A stretch of 64,000 nucleotides of DNA from Orbilia blumenaviensis (taxonomy: Eukaryota; Ascomycota; Orbiliomycetes; Orbiliales; Orbiliaceae): assembly GCA_036872755.1 (NCBI GenBank), contig JAVHNS010000005.1:372001-436000 (forward strand). Reading direction: 5' to 3'. A program made the translations under genes and the position numbers. Below, piece after piece: positions 60,280-64,000 of this stretch (its first letter is position 1; each line of letters starts with the position of its first letter). The notes below the pieces were generated by a model, which saw nothing but the letters and a program-made list of their open reading frames with translations, made no database searches and was not told the DNA's origin.

Positions 60280-62962
60280 CTAATACTGTTTGGCAGCTCC
60301 AACGATTTCCTCACGATCCAACCAACTCTGGATCAGTCCTTGTTGTGTTGCCTCGTACTCCTTGATTGTAACCTCGCCTTCGCTGAGGGTTGTATTGGCC
60401 TGTACAAACTGCTTTCTTGGCTGCTTCTTTGACATGACGACATCTCGGAATTTGGCCATGGTGTCGCTGACACTGGTCATCTTGTCGTAGAGGGCGACGC
60501 CGCCTTTAACGTCGGCGGATGCCTTGTAGATGTGAAGTTCCTGGAGGTACTTCTCGACGGCCTTGAGACCGTGAGAACGGATCTTGGAACGGTCGAGGTG
60601 GATGGTCAAGTCGGAGTGGTCCGAGGTTGTGGAGTCGAGGCTGACGAAATTGTCTGGGGCGGATAGGAAGCACTGAAGAATGGAGTAACGGGCGCGCATG
60701 TGTGCTTGTCCCCATTTCTATAGTGATAGAGCGTTAGTATATATAACTAGGTAATTTCGTGGGTTCGATCAGGGAGCAGCCTGCCTTAGTCTTGGGGTCC
60801 CAGAATTCGAGGGCAAGGAGACCAGCTCGGGCCATCTGTAGGTAGGAAATGTATAGAACTATTTCTTCATTAGCTTTAGTATTATCAGCGTTCTATACGA
60901 ATAACTTGCCATCTTCGGCGGCGGCTTCGGTATCATCGGTATGGCCGAAAACTTCGAGAATCTCTCGGTCAGGGCAAAGATACATGGCCACACATTCGGC
61001 ACGGCACCTAGTCAGATGTTAGCTTCGAGATGGCTTGACGAACAAGGTATATGAATTCACATACTCTTCATAGCTGGCGGCGGTAGCGCCGAAGACGGAG
61101 CCCCATGTTTCGCCAACCTTATAGTATGTCGAAACAGGCTTGCCGTCGAGTGGGCTGATTGGTGGGTTCTCCTTGTCGAAGTTGAAGACTCCCTTTTCGG
61201 TTTCCTGGAGGAGTTTACCACTGTTTATTTATTAGCTTGAGGTATAAAGCTTTATGAGACTCGCTGAGACGTACCTTCCATGCCCTAATAACTCGTGAAG
61301 TCCAACTTGAAGCTCAAATGCTGGGCCTCTCAGCCTCTCAAACAATGATAGGTCCTTCCCATCGATAAATGTCACTCTCTCGGATGGAGATTTCGCATTA
61401 AGGACGTTTCCGAGAGAGACGTTCTTGAATCCGAGGGTCATTCGGATATCATCGTACTTTGGTCATGTTAGCACTAGCTCTATAAAAGGTTTAGAGGGTC
61501 CGGAAGCCATACGTTTGGAATATTGATACCAGCAGGAATGCCATCGCTGTTGAAAGTCAAGACTAGGAAACGGTTAGATTTCGCCGATTTATTTGCTTGA
61601 ACGCACTGACTGACCTTCTAAGCTGGTAAAATCTGGTTTCTGGAACTTGTCCTTCTCAAATTCCTTGGACCATGGAAGCTTCGGGATGAAATCTCCAGCC
61701 CGTTCAACCAACTTTCCAAAGACCTTTGTTCTCTCCTTGTTTACAACAGCGACCCAACCCTCGAAGTAAGCCTTGGTGCCGGCTGGATCACGGTAGGTCT
61801 CAATAAAACCAATGTTGGTTTCAATCTGAGTTGAAGTCAGCATAGTTACTTTAGACACGGCTCCCTTAGGAAACACCTACTGTTGGTCCAATATCTTTGA
61901 TCCAGTATCTTTGACTCTGCAATATCTCACTTAGAATAATTTCGACCCAAGTAATTATTGGCACAGCCTTACCTCTTTGTGAGCCTCAAGGCTACCTTCT
62001 CTAAAGCTCTTGACATATTCTTCCATCATCTTCTCTTGTGTGTCGTTCAATGCCGACTTCCTGGCACCATCTAGTTCATCGGCCATAACCTTCATCTCTT
62101 CAGAGTGGTCACCATAGACGGTAGTGATCTTTCTGCCGTCCTTGGTTTCGTATGTGCTTCCCTCGCCAGTCTTCTCGCTAGCAACTAGCATTTCAAAGTT
62201 TCCATCCTTGAGCTGCTTTAATCTGGTATGCTCAACCAAGACCCCATTGCTAACGAAGGTCTCACCGCAAGTCTCGATGTCTGCCTTGGTAATGGCTGGC
62301 GAGTCCGGGTAGTAGGCACTCATATGCTCTGGTGGGTATCCCAACAAAGTGATTCCCTCAGGTGTGATCTGATAGACCTGCTCTTTGATACCCTCCCAGA
62401 TCTTTGCAGCCTCAGGGGTAATACTCGCAATCTTCGTGAAGGTCTCTACTGGAATTCTGGGCACGAATTTCTGGTCCCCAAAGCTCTTGTAGTTACCCAA
62501 ATTCGCTAAAACTTGAGAACCGAACTCGACGAACTTCTCCTTCTCATCCTCGGTGACACTGCATGCTTCAACAATTTTTGAGAAGTCGTTTCCGACATGT
62601 CGGGCGACAGTGAGGATTAAATCGAACAACGGCTCGGATTCCGGTGAGACCTGACGAAGGACGACACGGGTACCGGCAAACGAGGCCTTTGAAATGTGAT
62701 GCGCATAAAGCTTCTCCTTAGCAGAAAGGTTATCAAAATGCGGCTGGATTTCCAGACGGCAAACAGGTGCCTTCTCGTCGGCCAGAAGATGCGATGGTAC
62801 CGACATGTTTTGATACCGTAAATGTGTAGTGAGTCTCTGTAGTGGAAGATATGGACTGCAATTGTGGGGTTGGAATCGCGAAATCCTGGGGATTCGTAAG
62901 AGGGGACTTGGCTTAGTATTAAATACTAGTTGGCCGGCCACACGGCGGGCGAGAACGTGCAT
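60280..62962 (-). CDS. DPP3: Dipeptidyl peptidase III (M49 metallopeptidase)
   Basis: Exons (minus): 62962-61973, 61917-61882, 61825-61615, 61562-61513, 61456-61275, 61220-61065, 61007-60910, 60858-60785, 60717-60280; 744 aa. DPP III is a zinc exopeptidase that removes N-terminal dipeptides. The zinc motif HELLGH and the third ligand Glu in EECRAE (split by an intron) are present, as are [13 protein letters not shown], and [13 protein letters not shown]. Two introns (60859-60909 and 60718-60784) use GC donors; with them the protein reads [16 protein letters not shown] and DPKTKKWGQ, matching the family. A second ATG at 62806 (MSVPSHLL) gives 692 aa, the usual cytosolic length. The extra N-terminal 52 residues are Arg-rich and nearly free of acidic residues, so a mitochondrial form is possible. 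Confidence 0.94.
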
Positions 62963-64000
62963 TTAAATCTAATGCCTGTCTCTTTGGATTGGCGTTACCT
63001 ACGCTTTCTGCGGTACTAACTAATGCATATGTATGCAAGTACGTACGCACTTTCCGGGTGTTACATGTGTCGACGGGCTGCGCCGACGAGGATCCGGATT
63101 TCGTTCATTCGGGGTCATGTTTTTTTTAATTGGTGTGGTGGGGGCGGGGCGGCTTTGGCCTTTTAGGCCGTCGCAGTGGGGAAAGGTTGCCGCTGCTAGC
63201 CTGTACAGGCCTGTTCTCACTGTTGGTTTCCTAACTTCACCTTCTCAGTGAGGCAGCTCCCAACCGCACGCTTTGATATCAATTGGTATCTGCGAGATAT
63301 AAAAGCTGATATCCCTCACGCCACTCGACTCAGATACTCACGAGACTGACTTTTGAGAAGTATATATTGATATCATGTTTTTGGGAAGAAAGAGCCGATG
63401 AGTTTTATTATATCGGATACAACAAGGTCAACGCGTTTCGTGTTATAATATTTGCGAGTTGGTAAAGCGTACAGCGAAACGCCGTATAGCTACCTATATA
63501 TAACGATGGATCATTATTATCTAATGAATAATAGTTCAATTTGATCAGTGCTTAAGCTTTAGAATTTCAAATTAAGCAGTTGGTTTAATAGCCTTGCGGA
63601 TGTGGCCTACATATAAGCACATATAGGGTCTGATACATATGGCAGCTATGGCCTTTCATGTACATGTAGAAGGCTAGACACGATAGCTTTGTAGTTGATA
63701 TATACAGATGACTATGCTAGATAATGGTACTTCTGGATATCTTCTTGGAAGAAGATCATAGTCATATATGTATACGTACCGCCGATGAATAGATAATAGA
63801 TACAGGAATCCTTGAAAGCTCTCCCTGGCCGGGCCAATCTCAACTGAAACCCTGCAGGAGCATTTTTGGAATATATAATAAATTATAGAGGAATAAGATA
63901 TTGAGTCCGTGAGGATGCATCCAACTGTTTACTCGTGGACTGGGGTCTGGGTAGAATTTGGGTAGCAGAAACCAGATCCGTAGCTGAAGATCTCGCAGTA
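62963..64000. other. Right flank, DPP3 promoter side
   Basis: Starts with the promoter region of DPP3; the rest is AT-rich with many TATA-like steps. No coding frame is supported. A neighbouring gene may begin beyond the window edge. Confidence 0.5.

Overview
The window is nuclear DNA of a filamentous ascomycete (Pezizomycotina). Genes carry many short GT-AG introns (mostly 50-130 nt) with CTAAC/CTGAC-like branch sites. Housekeeping proteins are fungal in type, and two secondary-metabolism loci flank a conserved core. The wide gene spacing, many 17-25 nt homopolymers and the intron-rich PKS might suit a loosely packed genome such as Orbiliomycetes; that class assignment is only a guess.

Region 1 (about 1.9-23.3 kb) looks like a biosynthetic gene cluster. 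It holds an 11-exon reducing polyketide synthase (KS-AT-DH-ER-KR-ACP, no methyltransferase; minus strand), a divergent acyl-CoA ligase, a complete pyruvate decarboxylase-type enzyme, two unrecognised genes, an FSH1/LovG-type serine hydrolase, a carboxymuconolactone-decarboxylase-like protein and a small membrane protein. The enzymes suggest this scheme: the PKS makes a reduced acyl chain, the hydrolase releases it, the ligase reactivates it as a thioester (or supplies a starter), and the ThDP enzyme provides or condenses a C2 aldehyde unit. The order of steps is inference.

Region 2 (23.8-38.1 kb) is a conserved core: F-box protein, mitochondrial glycine carrier Hem25, mitochondrial prolyl-tRNA synthetase, V-ATPase subunit C, nucleoporin Nup84/Nup107, mitochondrial twin-Cx9C protein Cmc4 and SUMO.

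Region 3 (38-57 kb) is gene-poor. Three lineage-restricted genes (a SANT-like domain protein, an AT-hook protein and a secretory single-pass membrane protein) sit in gene-free stretches of 2-6 kb rich in homopolymers and simple repeats.

Region 4 (57-63 kb) holds a nine-exon bifunctional terpene synthase (cyclase plus prenyltransferase, the fusicoccadiene/ophiobolin synthase architecture). It is intact by splicing but has altered metal-binding motifs in both halves. Next to it is dipeptidyl peptidase III, which needs two GC-AG introns to restore its conserved sequence.

Gene models were built by hand from open frames plus splice signals; exon sums were checked to be multiples of three. Where the longest open frame began at a non-ATG codon, the start was moved to a supportable ATG.
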